From NCBI GenBank assembly GCA_029449235.1, contig JANATG010000003.1:496001-560000 (forward strand): a stretch of 64,000 nt of DNA, written 5' to 3'. The position numbers and the translations under genes were made by a program. Position 1 is the stretch's first letter, and each line of letters opens with the position of its first letter. Source of the DNA: Linnemannia schmuckeri. Lineage: Eukaryota; Mortierellomycota; Mortierellomycetes; Mortierellales; Mortierellaceae. This document shows, piece by piece, positions 35,578 to 46,537 of this stretch. The notes under the pieces were generated by a model. It was not told the DNA's origin, did not search any database, and was given only the letters and a program-made list of their open reading frames with translations.

Positions 35578-36843
35578 GTGGTCACCCTGGTTCCGCCTGC
35601 CCTCCCCTCGGTCTCCTTGATCTCCTTGGTTCCGTCCCACCGGCTACCCACCCGTACTCCTCAGTTCTCCGAATCCAGGTCCTGGCCCTCTCCCACGTAC
35701 CTGCCAGCGCTCCGCTTCCTTTCCTTGGTAGTAGATCAACACAAAAACACAAAAACACAAGCATAAAAGCAAAAAAATAAAAAATAAAAAATCAAATAAA
35801 GTAAAATGAAATAAAACAAAATAAAACACAAGCAACACACGTAATACCACATCCACCCCTTCCTTGTCTTTTCCTCTCAATCTTTTCTGAGAAAAATAAG
35901 GCAATTAAGTAGCGCATGAAACAGAATCCTATCCCTGTCATTCCCTCAGTATTACACTTCTCTATATTTTATTCGGTCGTTTGCTCAGCCTTGCCTTGCC
36001 TTCAGTCGACCCTGCACGATACCCAAAATAGCGGCCCTGATGTGACGCGTGGTTAATAACCTGGAAAGAGGAAAAGGAGCACTTTACAACAAGGTAATTA
36101 TGGGCAATAAGGACGTATGCATTGATCACAAAGGCACAGTTTGCTTCCCGCACAAAGCGATGATGAGTACGAAAGGAACATGCACTTGCGTGTCTGCATT
36201 TTCTCTGCTCATGGTGTTAGATCGAGCTGCCTTGTCGCATGTTTTTTTTTTATTATTATTGCTTGAGAATGGTCAGCGTACGTTGGCTATCACTAAGTAA
36301 AAAAACACACTACGCTCTCGCCTTGCCCTTCTTTGTTATTCGTTACTCTTCTTTTTTCCGTTTGCTTGCTTGCTTGCTTGCAATCATATCTGGCGAGAGT
36401 CAAATTTTAGGAGAACTGACCCTACACTTTTTTTAATTGGACCGCATCAGTGAGAGACTGCCTTATAAACGGATATGAAAAGATAACAAACGCTCCGACT
36501 CGCGACACGATGGCTGCTCCTTCCTTAACTATGCATAATTCTCTTTCCCAACAAAGACAATATGAAAAGGTCAAAGCACTTATTTACTGCCCCTTTTCCT
36601 TTTTCGGAGTGAGAAAACACGTTGACGAGTCGCATACGCGTCTTACTGTACTATAAGTTCAGTCGAACCCAACAAAAAAAAACACGTGGTCCGTTTTGTG
36701 CCTAAAAACAATTAGTCCGAGTACATGGCTTTTCTGCTGACTTAATTAGATTTTTTCTAAATAATAAATCAGACCATTGCGACGCGTTTTCTACATAAAA
36801 ATGATATCATTCGCGTTTTCAGCCTTTGAGCATGGTCGTAGTG
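35578..36843. other. Intergenic, no gene seen
   Basis: AT-rich with A-tracts just after gene 1 (35755-35835, AATAAA-like signals) and a short TTGC repeat near 36362-36382. No coding support in either strand. Confidence 0.5.
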
Positions 36844-36850
36844 TATAAAA
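36844..36850 (+). promoter_or_regulatory. TATA box of Cys-rich family copy 2
   Basis: TATAAAA, 148 bp before the ATG at 36992, in the same GTGTATAAAA context as the box of copy 1. Confidence 0.55.
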
Positions 36851-36991
36851 ACAACGGCCCTCGTCCGTTTTTTGCCTCCATCTTTTTTCTATCAGCAACC
36901 TATCGCACTCTTACCTGAGCGCCACCAACTCTCCTCCGCACACAACCACACACACGCACATATACTCCTATCCCATCAATTCACTATCACC

Positions 36992-37282
36992 ATGGGCCAA
37001 CCCCTTCCTGGCGACTCCACCGGCTCCGTTACCGACATCGCCGTTCAGTCGGCTCCTTCACTATCCACACCTACGGCTGCGGCAACTTCCAATGCAATCA
37101 GTGCGCTAAGCGCAACATTCCCAAGCCCCACTGGTGCGTTACTTGCACTCGCTGCAATACCTGTTGCACTGGGTTCAATTCAGACTCCAAGCAGCACCAA
37201 CCTGCCCCTATCTTCATGCTTAAAACACAAGTGTCGAGTCACTGAACTTGACCGTCTAGAGAGAGCTGTTACCGCCGGTTAA
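36992..37282 (+). pseudogene. Cys-rich WC-motif family copy 2, frameshifted
   Basis: The ATG opens MGQPLPGDSTGSVTDIA but that frame misses the family motif. The other frame from about 37067 reads CNQC-x9-WCVTC-x2-C-x2-CC, nearly identical in layout to copy 1, and stops at 37243-37245. A one-base lesion between the ATG and about 37065 explains both. An unannotated short intron is possible, but no GT...AG pair restores the frame convincingly. Confidence 0.6.
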
Positions 37283-37749
37283 CTTCGAGGTCCCCTCCGG
37301 TTCCTTTCCTGTTACTTCTTAATATCAGAATCAACTCATCACCTTCAGGCGCTTTTCTGAATTTATAATGAAAATGACAAAAAAACCCCAGTAGTGCACT
37401 CCTCATCCCTATCCCCTTTCTCTTCCTCTGCCACAAACAAAAAAAAAATCATTGACGCACGAACAACTATTCTTCTCCCTCTTTTCCTTTTATTTCCATT
37501 TGCGTTACTTGATTAACTATTTCCGGAGACGTAATGCAATTGATCAAACTCAACAAAAAAAAAAGATGTGTGCCTGAATTATTTGGTCAGAGTACCTTGC
37601 GTTTCTGTTAAGTTCTTTGCTCTTCGATCCATGTCCCTAATCCAGGTGTTCAACACGTTTTCCTGCCAAAACAAGGAAGGGAGGGTTTAATCCCTTATTT
37701 GGTCACTCTCACATGCGATCTAGTGGGTGGTGACTTGGTTTCGACAAGG

Positions 37750-37756
37750 TATAAAG
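37750..37756 (+). promoter_or_regulatory. TATA box of Cys-rich family copy 3
   Basis: TATAAAG, 135 bp before the ATG at 37885, followed like the others by a CCATGG-type context and a CT/CA-rich leader. Confidence 0.5.
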
Positions 37757-37884
37757 CCATGGGTTTCGCCTGTTTCTCTTTTTTTTCTTTTCTTTGTCTT
37801 CTTTTGGTCATCAATCACCTTCTCTTACACAAACATACACACATACACATATACAATACACACCCATACCATCCCTTCATCACT

Positions 37885-38160
37885 ATGCCTTTCGCTCTAG
37901 GAAAAGCGGACGGCTCGTTCGAAATGATGCCCCGTTGACCGACGCACCAACAACGCCCGTGACAACAATAACGACGGCAGCAAGCAGCAACAAGCCAAGG
38001 CCTTGGAGAAGCGACGCACCTGCGGGTGCTGCAAGGCTACAAACGTTCCGCCGAAGTATTGGTGCGGCTCCTGTATGACTGCAGAATCTGCAGCCAGAAA
38101 GTATCATCATTGGTGGTCGCATTTTTGTTACTGCTTGTGGCTGCCCTTAAAGAGAGGTGA
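37885..38160 (+). pseudogene. Cys-rich WC-motif family copy 3, degenerate
   Basis: MPFALGKADGSFEMM then hits TGA within 18 codons. In a second frame CGCCKATNVPPKYWCGSC gives the WCxxC core, and in a third CRICSQK continues it, ending in a hydrophobic tail (SSLVVAFLLLLVAAL) and TGA at 38158-38160. Two frame changes make it a pseudogene. It still has a TATA box and leader like the intact members. Confidence 0.55.
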
Positions 38161-40116
38161 ACGCCCGAGTCACTGAGCTGGGACTCTCTAAGGAGGGCTA
38201 GCTGTCCGTCCCCCCTCGTTCTTGACCTGTTCCCTTTTACGGTTCTTCCCATCTCCTATGCTGTCTATAACATATACCTATCTGTAATAAAAAATATGTC
38301 AACTAAGAATCTGATGAGTGGAATTTGTTCTTCAATGACCAAAGAATAGATTCCACTCGCTAGATTTGCAAAAAAAAAAGGTTTCAAAGAAAGTAGATAT
38401 GTTCCGCGTTTGGATCATTTTGGTGATATTTGTGAGAAAATCGACCTCCTCCCAACACGCACTGTCCTTGTATTAATACGCACGAGGCAGCACCTCGTAA
38501 ATCCAGCTACATAGACTGGATTGTAACAATGATTAATATAAGTAGACTTCCCCGCCCCGTCTTGAGGAAAAGGGGGAACAAGACTGGTACTCCCGCTCCC
38601 CACAATAAAAACATCAGTATACACTCTATTCCTGACCCCGCTTGTGCTGTAAAACCTGTCATGATTATGATAATATTGTAGCTTTCCTGCACCATACCAC
38701 TATGTCCTGCTGTAGCGCTGTCTGCTGGTGGGAGCACTGGTGACTGACTGCCTCGTAAGAGCTTAATACGGTCATGTCGAAAAGAGGGCTCTCGCTGCTC
38801 AGTGCCATGTGAACTACTGAGATGGTGCCAACATGTTGAAGGGCCTAGGCAAGTTGGTAGGAATGAGCAGGGCAGGCAGGCCGCTGGCGTGGATAACGTC
38901 ATTGTGGTGTCCGAGGGTCTCATGGAAATAGAAGTCTCTCAATGACCACACCACTCTGATATCGAGCGCTCGGCGGTATGGAGCGTCCTTCGCCCTGGAA
39001 GGAAGGGTATCAGAGGGATTTCGACTAGGTAGGATGTGGCTCATGGGCAAGGTCTTAGTATGAACCTACTGCTGTTTTTTTCTATAGTCGGGTGGCCACA
39101 AAGATACACCACAAATCGCGTGAATTAAACTCTACGAAAGAAACACTGTTAACCTCCTGATTGTTTTTTTTTGCATACCCCAACTCTATCCTGTTTACCT
39201 CGTCAAACTATGTTTTACTTGCTTCCTTTCTTCTATTCTGTGGTTGTAAACCTTGCACTGCCTCATAGCCCGATCTGTCTAGAATTATTCGTTTGCGAGT
39301 TTTTTCTATGGCTCCAGGCACGTACTTTGCAAAGAGAACCAATCGTATATTGAAAGAGAGTGTGTGCTTAATGCTCCTTCTTGCTGCATATCCTAACTCA
39401 TACACAACCCAATCTTTTACTTGTTTGCTCTTATGAAACGCGTGTGAGCACCCCAGCGCGTGCATTTTTTGAGCCTACATTAACGTTCAGGTCATGGGTA
39501 TATCAGTTTTCTTGGTAAACTGTAGGAGTGATCCATCGTCCCTTCTCCCAAAAAATCCGAGTCTACATTAAGGTGTTACAAAATATCGCTCATGTTTGTC
39601 TAGAAAAAAAAGCCAAGGGTTTCATCGTACCTTTGATGTTCTGCCGCGGATCCACCAATCACACATGGTGTGTTTATACATCATGGTGTTTTCCAACTCT
39701 TTATTAACTGTCAGCCAACCGCTACAGGCACGTTCTTTCTACCATGCATATCTTCTCTGTCCTGATCAGCACTTACGGCTATCTTTCTCATGCTCTCATG
39801 GCAACAACTCAGGTCACTTCACGTATATAAAGAAGCGATGCCTACTCGGGATCCTACATTGACACATATCTCGCCCCGCCTCAAGACTCAATACTTAAGA
39901 ATCACACCTGCACTCGGCAGCTGTACCCATCCCTCTCGACAACTACTACAAGATCCATCATAAGCTCTTGACCAGACTTTTGTAAGACGAAATTGTAGAA
40001 CGTTCGTGACAATGCTTGTATGCAAAGGGTAGCGACAATTTCTCATAACCGGCCCGTCTGACACACATTCTCCAACACCTTTTTCTCTCTCTCTCTCTAA
40101 CAGCGGGTACTCAAGC
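38161..40116. other. Long intergenic stretch, no gene supported
   Basis: About 2 kb with no domain-bearing frame on either strand. A TATATAA box at 39824-39830 and a CT-rich tract ending in an AG (about 40084-40102) lie upstream of the secreted-protein gene and may be its promoter and a 5' UTR intron acceptor. Confidence 0.45.
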
Positions 40117-40422
40117 ATGACCATCAAGCTGATTCGACTCCTGCTGGCTGCCGTCGTTGTTAGCCAGGCCTCTGCACTCTTTTGTGTTGAACAAGGTGAT
40201 CACACTTGCGACGAAATAAAGTGCGAGATGGAGTTTTTTGGAGTTAGCAATGGTCGAAGACTCCAAAACATTGTCTGGTACAACTACCACTTTGCTGGTG
40301 CTCCTTCCGAGTTTCATTGCTCTTCTGACGGTGACTGGTGCATCCATACTAGATCCTTGAGAGTCAAGACATGCAATCAAGAATCTGATATCGACGAGCA
40401 TATGTGCGCGAACATTTGCTAA
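40117..40422 (+). CDS. Small secreted cysteine-rich protein
   Basis: Single exon, 101 residues. The N-terminus MTIKLIRLLLAAVVVSQASA is a clear signal peptide with a cleavage site after ASA. The mature part, ~80 residues, has eight cysteines (FC, TC, KC, HC, WC, TC, MC, IC), enough for four disulfides. I recognise no family. The size, signal and Cys content are those of fungal small secreted proteins or effectors; role and target unknown. It stands alone at the edge of a transposon cluster. Confidence 0.75.
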   Translation: MTIKLIRLLLAAVVVSQASALFCVEQGDHTCDEIKCEMEFFGVSNGRRLQNIVWYNYHFAGAPSEFHCSSDGDWCIHTRSLRVKTCNQESDIDEHMCANIC

Positions 40423-40574
40423 TAGCCTACAGTATAAATGTACCTTGAGAGATAGCAGATAGATAGTAGATGTATGGATTGGTACTCTCTCTCTCTTTGT
40501 CTGTCGCTCGTGTTTTTTTTGACTGAGGTTTATTCGGGTGCGAATCGAGTTATGAACGGCTAAGGATTAAGGGT

Positions 40575-40700
40575 GTCACTCCTGGTCACAAGGAAACAAT
40601 CGAGAATTGAGAGGAACATTCAGGATTTGAACCCTGTATCGCTTGATTAGGTTCTTGTGGGCAAAACCACAAGCCCACGCCTCCCCCAGGCATGTTGTTG
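40575..40700 (-). other. tRNA-like sequence, possible SINE head or tRNA remnant
   Basis: On the minus strand a perfect box B, GGTTCAAATCC (40623-40633), lies downstream of a GTGGGC/GCCCAC hairpin that could be a D-arm and box A. The acceptor stem does not pair, so it is not an intact tRNA. It may be part of a retroposon next to the LINE insertion. Confidence 0.3.
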
Positions 40701-40808
40701 ACTCGATTTTTTTTTTTGGAAGGGAAGGCTTTATTGGGTTGTAGTATGATATATGTGGTCCCCCACCATAGTACTGACTCTGCATTAGCAGGTTAACTGC
40801 GCAGATCG

Positions 40809-42057
40809 CAGTACAAAAAAAAAAAAAAAAAAAAAGGCTTGTCGAAATCGATCTGCGACAGCTCCTCAAACAACAATCGACAATCCGCCATCATCAAGTC
40901 TGGATATCACAAAGACGGGTCAAGAGGGCGATCTCGGACATTGACGATGTGGAATGGAGTTCGACCTTGGCCCATGTCTATGACAGACGCGCCGTCTTCA
41001 CCTTTTACAGCAACAGCAAGGACTCTCACCAACGAACACATCATATCAAGAAGCTGCATGGAATGTTGCCAACATTGAACTCCATGCAGGCTCGGAAGCC
41101 TGATTTGTACTCAACCTGCCTGTGTCGACAATGTGAGCAGGAGGAGGAGGACAATGAGCACGTCTGGAGATGCCCCTCTACTGTTGAGACAACCACTGCG
41201 ATATGGAAGGAGGCCATGGGCAAGATTGATGAGTGGGGCGTTCAGGCAACAAATAGCTACAATGCCGCCAGGAAGCGTGAACACAAGCGAGCAACTGACA
41301 ATGGTCGTCAAGCACCACGGCCAGTACCCATATACTGGCAGTCCCCCTCGGATGCGGATCATGTTCGGGGATTCTCTTCTATCGGTGGAGCTCGAGCCGT
41401 GCACAGCGGTAGTCCTGCTCCCGATCGTGATGAAAACCCCAAGTGGCACGTTTCGGACCTTCTTCGCGGAATCACCCCCAAGAGCATGTTGACTGAGTGG
41501 TCCTCGGCCTTCAGGACCCCACGGTCCATTGCCAAGACGGTCCTTCACAAGTTTATTGGCTACATGGAGACGCAGGCCTCAGAACTGATCTGGAAACCCC
41601 GATGCTCCACGACGATCGCGTGGGAGCAGATGCAAGGTATCTCTGCCAAGGACAAAACATCCAAATACACCGGCGCCCGAGGTGACTGGAGTCGAGGATA
41701 CGGTTACATCACGCATGATGGGTTCTGCCCGTGTGGCGCTTCGCTAGCCACACATGAGGATCGAACCTGCCCTGGAGCAACCAAGGAACCATGCACAGCT
41801 GATGAGCGGCTGTTGGATAGTCTGTTAGGAAGAAGGGAATTGTCATTGATGGAGAGGATGGGAAGAATCCCCTTTATTCGTATCTAGTTTTATTTTTTCT
41901 TCCGTTTTTGCTGTGAAGAGCAACGACAATTGTTGCGCAGAGCCAGGCTCCGGGTCGCACTGTGACTGGCGGATGGTGTACTGAAGAGTTTGGTCTGTAG
42001 TCCCCTTTACTTCCAAATGCCTCCTTTGTACTGTTTGTCAGAGAAATAAAAAAAAAA
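40809..42057 (+). mobile_element. 5'-truncated LINE insertion A
   Basis: Flanked by an 11-bp direct repeat TGCGCAGATCG (40798-40808 and 42058-42068) and ending in an A-run, as expected for target-primed reverse transcription. The inserted sequence begins with CAGTAC and a 21-bp A run (40815-40835) before the coding part, an unusual 5' junction. Only the C-terminal part of ORF2 is present. Confidence 0.82.
40838..41887 (+). pseudogene. C-terminal fragment of LINE ORF2 (zinc-binding region)
   Basis: The frame is open from the 5' truncation point to a stop at 41885-41887. Seen: HIKKLHGMLPTL, then CLCRQCEQEEEDNEHVWRC, the zinc-binding region that follows reverse transcriptase in many fungal LINEs. 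No RT catalytic motif remains, so it is dead on arrival rather than a host gene. Confidence 0.8.
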
Positions 42058-42240
42058 TGCGCAGATCGGACGGGATGCGGTGCTTTCTGCTGTGTATGGC
42101 CGTAACTCGAGAATGTCGTGAATTGCCACCTTTTTATTCACCACTTTCTCCCGACGCCACCAAAATCCCAACGCCACCAGAAGTCACACTAATTAATTCC
42201 TTTTTTTCCCTTTTTTCCCCTTTTTTCCTTCTACTTCTGA
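41888..42240. other. LINE A 3' UTR and target DNA of the second LINE
   Basis: LINE A 3' UTR and tail up to 42057, target duplication to 42068, then about 170 bp of unclassified DNA ending in the T-rich target site of LINE B. Confidence 0.5.
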
Positions 42241-43900
42241 CGCGCTTACCCTCTACGGTCGGGCCTCGAATGCCAAAGTCAACCTTAACAAAACCATTGC
42301 ATTCCCTATGTCTCGCTCGGCCGACCCGCAACTCAAGGGTCATCTAATGGCCCTTGATATCCAATGGCATGACTCCACCTCCCAGGATGCGCTGACCTAC
42401 TTAGGTTTCCCGATCTTCTTTGGCAAGGATCAGGAGAAGACATTCTGGGACAAGATTTACGCCAAAATCAAAGCAGGTCTCGACATACACTCTTCTCGCA
42501 CCCTATCAGTCCTGGGCAGGGCCACCATTGTCAACGCCCTCATTCTATCACGCCTTTGGCACCTCGCGTGGGTGGTTCCTTTTCCCACTCAGTTCCTATC
42601 CAGAGTTCGACAGATTGTCACTGCGTTTGTCTGCAACTTCAAGCCAGCAGCGGCATGGAGTACTATCACCTCTCCACGTCACAAGGGCGGACTAGGTGTA
42701 ATTGACCCTGCCACCCAGTTCCAGGTCTTCCAGCTCAAACATCTCCGTAATGCGGTTTCCTCCACGGCGTCCTGGGGAAAGGATATTGCTCTGGATATCA
42801 TTCAATGGCGGACTAATTCGACGCATCGCCTCGCCTTTGTTGTTGCACCGGAAGATATCCCATACCGCTCTATGCTAGCCGGATTCCCCAGTCTCCAGCG
42901 TATGGTGGTTGCAGCCACCAAACTGCCCTCCCTCAAGGCATCTATTACCAAAGCCAGTCCCCCAGATTCATCCACCTTTGCGGCTTCCCCAGTCGAATGG
43001 TGGTTTCCGTCCGCTGATAACACCGTACCCCCACTTAAAACTCGAATCAGTGATTTGTTCTTGTTGACCATGGACAAGAGCAACAAGTACCGAGTGACTA
43101 ATAAGCCTGAGCTGACAAGCAAACTGAAGCAGGAACGGGAAAGTCTGGTCTCCCAACTCGTCCAATCAAAAATCAGGAGTATGTCGCAGGCCTATCTTAC
43201 TGTGATACAGGACCCGCCGGCGGGACTGGTAGGCGACCGGATCCAACAACGAGTACTGTCCATAGTACTCTATGGAGCCGGCAAGAGCATTGTGACTTTT
43301 GGCGCTGCTACCACCAAACAACTACGGCACTTCCTATCCTCCTCCCCGCTACCAGGGACAGACCCGTCCCCCACTGTATCAACGTCCCGCTCTGAGGAAG
43401 GATCTGCATCCCAATGGCGCAAGTTCTGGCGTGCAAAGATTCCTCACAGAGCCCGCACAATATGGTGGCGATACAAGCGAGACATTCTTCCATGTGGCAC
43501 ACTCCGTGCTCACCGCTGGAATCAAGACCCAAAGTGCGAAATGCGGGGATGTAGAGAGCAGAGAGCAGACAAGAATCACTACGTCTTTCAGTGCTCTGCC
43601 AAATATCTGGCATGGCAGTCCACGTTGAAGGAATATACCGACAAGCCCCTCTGGTCGGACGAGGATTTACACTCGCTCCTCTCTTTCACGCCTCCTGAGT
43701 TCTCCATCAAACCCGAGTACAACATCTCCGCTCCTCAGCTCTTAGCATGTTGCCTGATTGGGGTCCACACAGCCAACATCACCCTCTTTTTGCATGATCA
43801 GACCCAGTCTTGGGACGATATCTCCAAAAACATCACAAAAGAAATACACAAAACTATTGCACAAAATAATCATATTAAGTCTACGGACACAAGCCACTAA
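42241..43900 (+). pseudogene. C-terminal fragment of LINE ORF2 (RT end, thumb and zinc region)
   Basis: The frame is open from the truncation to a stop at 43898-43900. It begins within the end of the RT domain (YGRASNAKVNLNKT, TYLGFPIFF), passes the thumb (RTLSVLGRATIVNALILSRLWH) and ends with a Cys/His cluster (CEMRGCREQRADKNHYVFQC). The catalytic Asp box and endonuclease are missing. Confidence 0.85.
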
Positions 43901-43935
43901 TAAAAAGACTTAAAAAAAAAAAAAAAAAAAAAAAA
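42241..43935 (+). mobile_element. 5'-truncated LINE insertion B
   Basis: A 15-bp direct repeat TCCTTCTACTTCTGA flanks it (42226-42240 and 43936-43950) and it ends in a ~24-bp A tail (43912-43935). The body differs from LINE A, so this is a second family or lineage inserted about 170 bp away. Confidence 0.88.
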
Positions 43936-43950
43936 TCCTTCTACTTCTGA

Positions 43951-45150
43951 ACGCAACTTCTACCTCTTTTGCTCCTTTGCCTACGCTTTCTTTTCCTTTC
44001 CGCTGCTCACAACCATCGCGGTCCCGTTTGCTCTCGACACCTAGTAGCACGGAAAGACACCTGCTCCGAGTCACCTTTCTTTATTTTCTTATTCTTTATG
44101 CTTCCTTTCTCTTCTTTGACAAATGCTCTTACCTTGCCAAAGACCCTCGCCTTACTTCTTTGCTTCCTATTTCCTTTCGTAACCTCAAGGACCAACCTCA
44201 AGCCCACCAGTTAATAGTAGCTCCCCCGAGTTATTTCTTTTTTTCATCTTCGTTCTATTCTCTTTTATTCAGTGCGCCACAAGTAGTAGTCTAGCCAGAT
44301 AGTATAAAAGGACACCTAGAACGGATGATTGAACAGCATCTTCCTCCCACTGTCAATCATACCCTTCTAGGATAAGTCTCTCTTCCCTCCCCCCTGTTAA
44401 CCACTGTTCTCGTTGTCCGAACAGCCACTGAATAAACATCTTCCCCTCACTGTCAATCATATCATTCTAAGTTGAGAACCTCGAACCCACCGTCCTTTTT
44501 TGCGCCCGAAGATCCGCATCCCTTCTCTCGTCGTCCCTGAGCGTGATCTAGTGTGATCACTCCCCCTCTTTCTTCCTCTTCCCGCACTCCTTTGCCAGTC
44601 TAGTAGAGACTGTGTGGTACCTCTTGCAGAAGTTGCTTGAGTCCTCCACAAAAGATCTACTTTGACCAGGGCCTTTATGCCGTCGCTTTCTGCACTTCGT
44701 TTTCCTAGTTATTGCCTGTGGGTGGCTCTCTGTGGCTCCCTGTCGGTTCCTCATGCACTTTTGTGAAAGAAAAAAAAGCCCTCTCTAGCTTCCGTCCACT
44801 CTTTGTCTCTCTCCCTCTCCCTCTCCTCAGCTTCCTTCTCCCTCTCGTCTCTCATCCTCTCATCTCTCTCTCTCACTACACACAAGGGCCTGATCCTCAG
44901 TCCGACCCTCTCCCAACTGAGCTAAACGCCTCCCCCTTTCTCTCTCACACACACACACATACACACATCTTCATTCTCCCTCACTCTCTCAATCTCTCCG
45001 TCTACTCACTCCCCCTCCTTGCCCTAGCCTCCTCCCCCGTCTCTTCCCCTTTTTGACTGTCACCCATAACGGCCGCCCAAGTAGGTATTGTGTCACCCCT
45101 TAAGAGAACCGCGCGAGTGAAAGAAAAAAAAGAAAGAGAGATGTTGTTCT
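43951..45150. other. Intergenic, low-complexity CT-rich DNA
   Basis: No supported gene. A partly duplicated segment (cores CACTGTCAATCATA at about 44349 and 44449) and CT/CA microsatellites (about 44805-44965) are visible. Confidence 0.5.
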
Positions 45151-45554
45151 TTCGAACAAATCTATAGAACAATGGGCTTAATCTCAGCAGATCGTAGCAA
45201 CAAGGCTACTCTACTGCTTACAATACCCCGTTCAATTAAAGTCGCCTGCAATGGATTTATTTCTTCAAATATTTGAAATTAACATTAGCAGGAACCTTAC
45301 ACGGACTTTCCGCCATGAAAGGTAACCCCACGTAGTATGATTCAGGATCCGAAGATCTATTCGTATTCAACTAAAAATCGGAAAAGGCGGTAATCGTCGC
45401 GTTGTAGCACGGGTTCTGACTTAGAGGCGTTCAGCCATAACCCAACGGATGATAGCTTCGGGCCATTGCCTGCTCAGGAATGCCCAAATACCAATTAGCC
45501 GAACGAACGGTTCCTCTCGTACTAAGTTTAATTACTATTGCAATAACATTTCAT

Positions 45555-45609
<55 letters not shown>

Positions 45610-45727
45610 ATTAGTGGGTGAACAATCCAACGCTTACTGAATTCTGCTTCAGTATGATAGGAAGAACCGACATCGAAGGATCAAAAAGCAACGTCGCTAT
45701 GAACGCCTGGCTGCCACAAGCCAGTTA
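45151..45727 (-). rRNA. 28S (LSU) rRNA 3'-terminal fragment
   Basis: The minus strand matches the last ~577 nt of eukaryotic LSU rRNA, including the sarcin-ricin loop (AGTACGAGAGGAACCGTTCG) and GGTTTAGACCGTCGTGAGAC, ending near ...GATTTGTTCG. It starts abruptly inside the conserved GGGATAACTGGCTTG block, where TGAACACATA follows instead of the expected sequence. No 18S, 5.8S or ITS accompanies it, so it is a dispersed pseudo-fragment in a transposon nest or the edge of a rearranged rDNA unit. Confidence 0.88.
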
Positions 45728-45806
45728 TTGAACACATATATAAATTTCCTGTCGCATCTTCCAAGCCACAATCAGGAGAGTATTCAATAAGTAGAAGTCT
45801 ACATGT

Positions 45807-46509
45807 AGTCTCGCTTCCATCCCTTCCCTTTTGTGTGGTCAGGATCCCATCCTGAGCCTTCACGCAGTGAAGGTCTGGGTCATTATCTGGGGTGGTCACC
45901 GGTGGTGAAGTGAAGTGCGAAAATTTTGTTCCCAAAAAGGAAAATTATCTTTTTTCATTAAGGGGCTAGGCTATGGTCGGGTAAGAGGTGATGGATGATG
46001 TTGTTGCAAAATAAGGTGGCGACTAGGCAGCGGTGGCGATGCCTTAGATTAGCAGTCATATTCTTTGTAGACATAGTATTAGTAGTGCGCCCAGCCCTCT
46101 TGTCTGCTCTTTGTCCTTTTACACATCACTTCTTGGACAAGAGCAATACTGACAAGAGTTTCGTTGGCGCGTTACAGTATATTGTTTCGTGTGGTTCCAT
46201 TAGGACATTACTATCACTACCCCGTACCAATTGAGGGCTTAACAGCGGTCCTATAACTCTGGCCTTCGACCCTCTCCCTGAGTAACAATGTGGCAAGAAA
46301 AAATAGAAATCGAATGGTAAGTGGGCATTTCCAGGCCGACCATAACCCAGCCCCTTAATGAAAAAAGATAATTTTCCTTTTTGGGAACAAAATTTTCGCA
46401 CTTCACTTCACCACCGGTGACCACCCCAGATAATGACCCAGACCTTCACTGCGTGAAGGCTCAGGATGGGATCCTGACCACACAAAAGGGAAGGGATGGA
46501 AGCGAGACT
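45807..46509. mobile_element. 703-bp MITE with 161-bp perfect terminal inverted repeats
   Basis: Arms 45807-45967 and 46349-46509 are reverse complements over their whole length (AGTCTCGCTTCC...AAGGGGCT). The 11-bp direct repeat AGTCTACATGT flanks it (45796-45806, 46510-46520). Long TIRs with a 9-11 bp duplication fit a non-autonomous Mutator-like element. The unpaired centre (45968-46348) has no coding capacity. Identical arms suggest a recent insertion. Confidence 0.85.
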
Positions 46510-46537
46510 AGTCTACATGTACAAGTTCGCTTTTATA

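Noticed and set aside
36992..37282. The frame-0 Ala/Ser/Thr-rich 96-residue protein as the true product
   Set aside because: The conserved WCxxCxxCxxCC module lies in another frame of the same DNA, so the frame-0 protein is better explained by a frameshift in a family copy.
38415..38923. Minus-strand frames in the 38-39 kb gap as genes
   Set aside because: No start context, no domain, no compositional support, and frames shift without splice sites.
40949..41887. A host gene of 312 residues
   Set aside because: Zinc-binding LINE ORF2 motifs, a target duplication and an A tail show it is a 5'-truncated retrotransposon, and the frame continues upstream to the truncation point.
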